A stretch of DNA of 15,508 nucleotides from Bacillota bacterium (GTDB lineage: Bacteria > Bacillota > Clostridia > Lachnospirales > Lachnospiraceae). The stretch spans positions 1 to 15,508 of the forward strand of contig JAEWSH010000121.1 of assembly GCA_023398375.1 (NCBI GenBank), in the 5' to 3' direction. The notes beneath the pieces are model-generated. The model saw nothing but the letters and a program-made list of their open reading frames with translations, had not been told where the DNA came from and searched no databases. This document shows positions 14,794 to 15,508 of the stretch, one piece after another. The translations under genes were made by a program, and so were the position numbers. Within the stretch, counting starts at the first letter, position 1; each line of letters opens with the position of its first letter.

Positions 14794-15508
14794 ATGTCCA
14801 TTTTCAAAGATAAAGTTTTATTAATCACCGGCGGTACCGGTTCATTCGGTAACGCCGTATTGCGTCGTTTCCTCGATTCAGATATCAAGGAAATTCGCAT
14901 CTTTAGCCGTGACGAGAAAAAGCAGGATGACATGCGTCATCACCTGCAGAATCCGAAAGTGAAATTTTACATTGGTAATGTCCGTGACCGCCAGTCTGTG
15001 GACGGTGCAATGATGGGAGTGGATTATGTATTTGCCGCTGCCGCCTTGAAGCAAGTGCCCAGCTGCGAGTTTTTCCCGTTGCAGGCTGTGCAGACCAATG
15101 TGATCGGTACCGACAATGTACTGGAATCTGCCATAGCGCATGGTGTAAAGAATGTAGTAGTGCTTTCTACCGACAAGGCTGCCTATCCCATCAATGCCAT
15201 GGGCATCAGCAAGGCCATGATGGAGAAGGTTGCCATAGCCAAGGGCCGTGCGCTGGGTGAAGGGGCAGGAACGACCATCTGCTGCACCCGTTACGGCAAT
15301 GTGATGGCAAGCCGCGGTTCTGTAATACCGTTGTGGGTGGAGCAGATAAAGAATGGCAGGCCCATTACGGTAACGGACCCCAACATGACCCGCTTCATGA
15401 TGACGCTGGACGATGCCGTGGATCTGGTAATCTATGCGTTTGAGCACGGGCATAACGGTGACCTGTTCGTGCAGAAGGCTCCTGCCGCCACCTTGGATGT
15501 ACTGGCGC
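14794..15508 (+). CDS. capE: UDP-GlcNAc 4,6-dehydratase (inverting), CapE/FnlA/WbjB type, 5' part
   Basis: The first 238 codons of a gene running off the right edge (family length about 340). It is an extended short-chain dehydrogenase: LITGGTGSFGNAV (glycine motif, residues 11-23), RIFSRDEKKQDDMRHHL, FAAAALKQVPSCEFFP, LSTDKAAYPINAMGISK. The last holds Thr126-Asp127-Lys128 and Met136xxxLys140 in place of the usual YxxxK, a known peculiarity of this group. Then come CCTRYGNVMASRGSVIPLW and TRFMMTLDDAVDLVIYAF. CapE-type enzymes convert UDP-GlcNAc to a 4-keto-6-deoxy-L-talo/arabino intermediate, the first step to UDP-L-FucNAc. CapF- and CapG-like genes would be expected downstream. The SCEFFP and RDEKKQDD wording favours CapE over the FlaA1/PseB branch. 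Its DNA is clearly more GC-rich than the preceding genes, suggesting a shared 3' cassette with a different history. Confidence 0.9.
   Translation, partial: MSIFKDKVLLITGGTGSFGNAVLRRFLDSDIKEIRIFSRDEKKQDDMRHHLQNPKVKFYIGNVRDRQSVDGAMMGVDYVFAAAALKQVPSCEFFPLQAVQTNVIGTDNVLESAIAHGVKNVVVLSTDKAAYPINAMGISKAMMEKVAIAKGRALGEGAGTTICCTRYGNVMASRGSVIPLWVEQIKNGRPITVTDPNMTRFMMTLDDAVDLVIYAFEHGHNGDLFVQKAPAATLDVLA

Noticed and set aside
1..15508. CRISPR arrays, tRNA or rRNA genes, or a phase-variable promoter with recombinase sites
   Set aside because: No spaced direct repeats, RNA gene signatures or long promoter-flanking inverted repeats were seen by eye. The invertible promoter of such loci would lie upstream of the window.

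Overview
The window looks like part of a capsular (surface) polysaccharide locus from a gut Bacteroides-type bacterium. The reasons are a UpxY-type antiterminator end at the left edge, an AT-rich block of one-off transport and glycosyltransferase genes, AT-rich start regions with little Shine-Dalgarno signal, and remnants of IS66- and IS4-type elements. All apparent live genes are on the + strand, as expected for one long capsule operon. The species cannot be named from this sequence.

Layout: (1) 1-194 is the 3' end of a upxY-like gene. No upxZ follows it. (2) About 241-889 is a badly decayed, internally deleted IS66-type element whose right end runs into the first biosynthetic gene. (3) 882-4902 holds three tightly overlapping genes: a Wzx-type flippase, a two-cluster ferredoxin/F420-hydrogenase-beta-like protein, and a polysaccharide pyruvyl transferase. 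(4) 4945-6267 is an intact UDP-glucose 6-dehydrogenase. (5) 6286-8557 is an insertion-sequence graveyard: an IS4-type element on the - strand, bounded by 18-bp inverted repeats, whose transposase gene is interrupted by an IS66 relic on the + strand. (6) 8570-10838 holds a GT8-like and a GT2 glycosyltransferase, separated by a non-coding gap with a long imperfect hairpin. (7) 10839-11344 has no recognisable intact gene, only broken reading frames. (8) 11345-14712 holds a Wzy-type polymerase and two GT4-like glycosyltransferases with overlapping ends. (9) 14794 to the right edge is the start of a CapE/FnlA/WbjB-type UDP-GlcNAc 4,6-dehydratase, noticeably more GC-rich than the genes before it.

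Inferred joint function: Ugd supplies UDP-glucuronic acid. The CapE-type enzyme would start UDP-N-acetyl-L-fucosamine (or related amino-deoxysugar) synthesis, with partner enzymes expected beyond the right edge. Four glycosyltransferases build the repeat unit on undecaprenyl phosphate, the pyruvyl transferase may add an acidic ketal, Wzx flips the unit and Wzy polymerises it. The initiating sugar-phosphate transferase is not in the window. The product is probably an acidic capsule. The most notable points are the flippase start lying in an IS66 end, the nested IS relic, the redox-protein/pyruvyl-transferase/flippase trio of unknown chemistry, and the unexplained broken DNA at 10839-11344.
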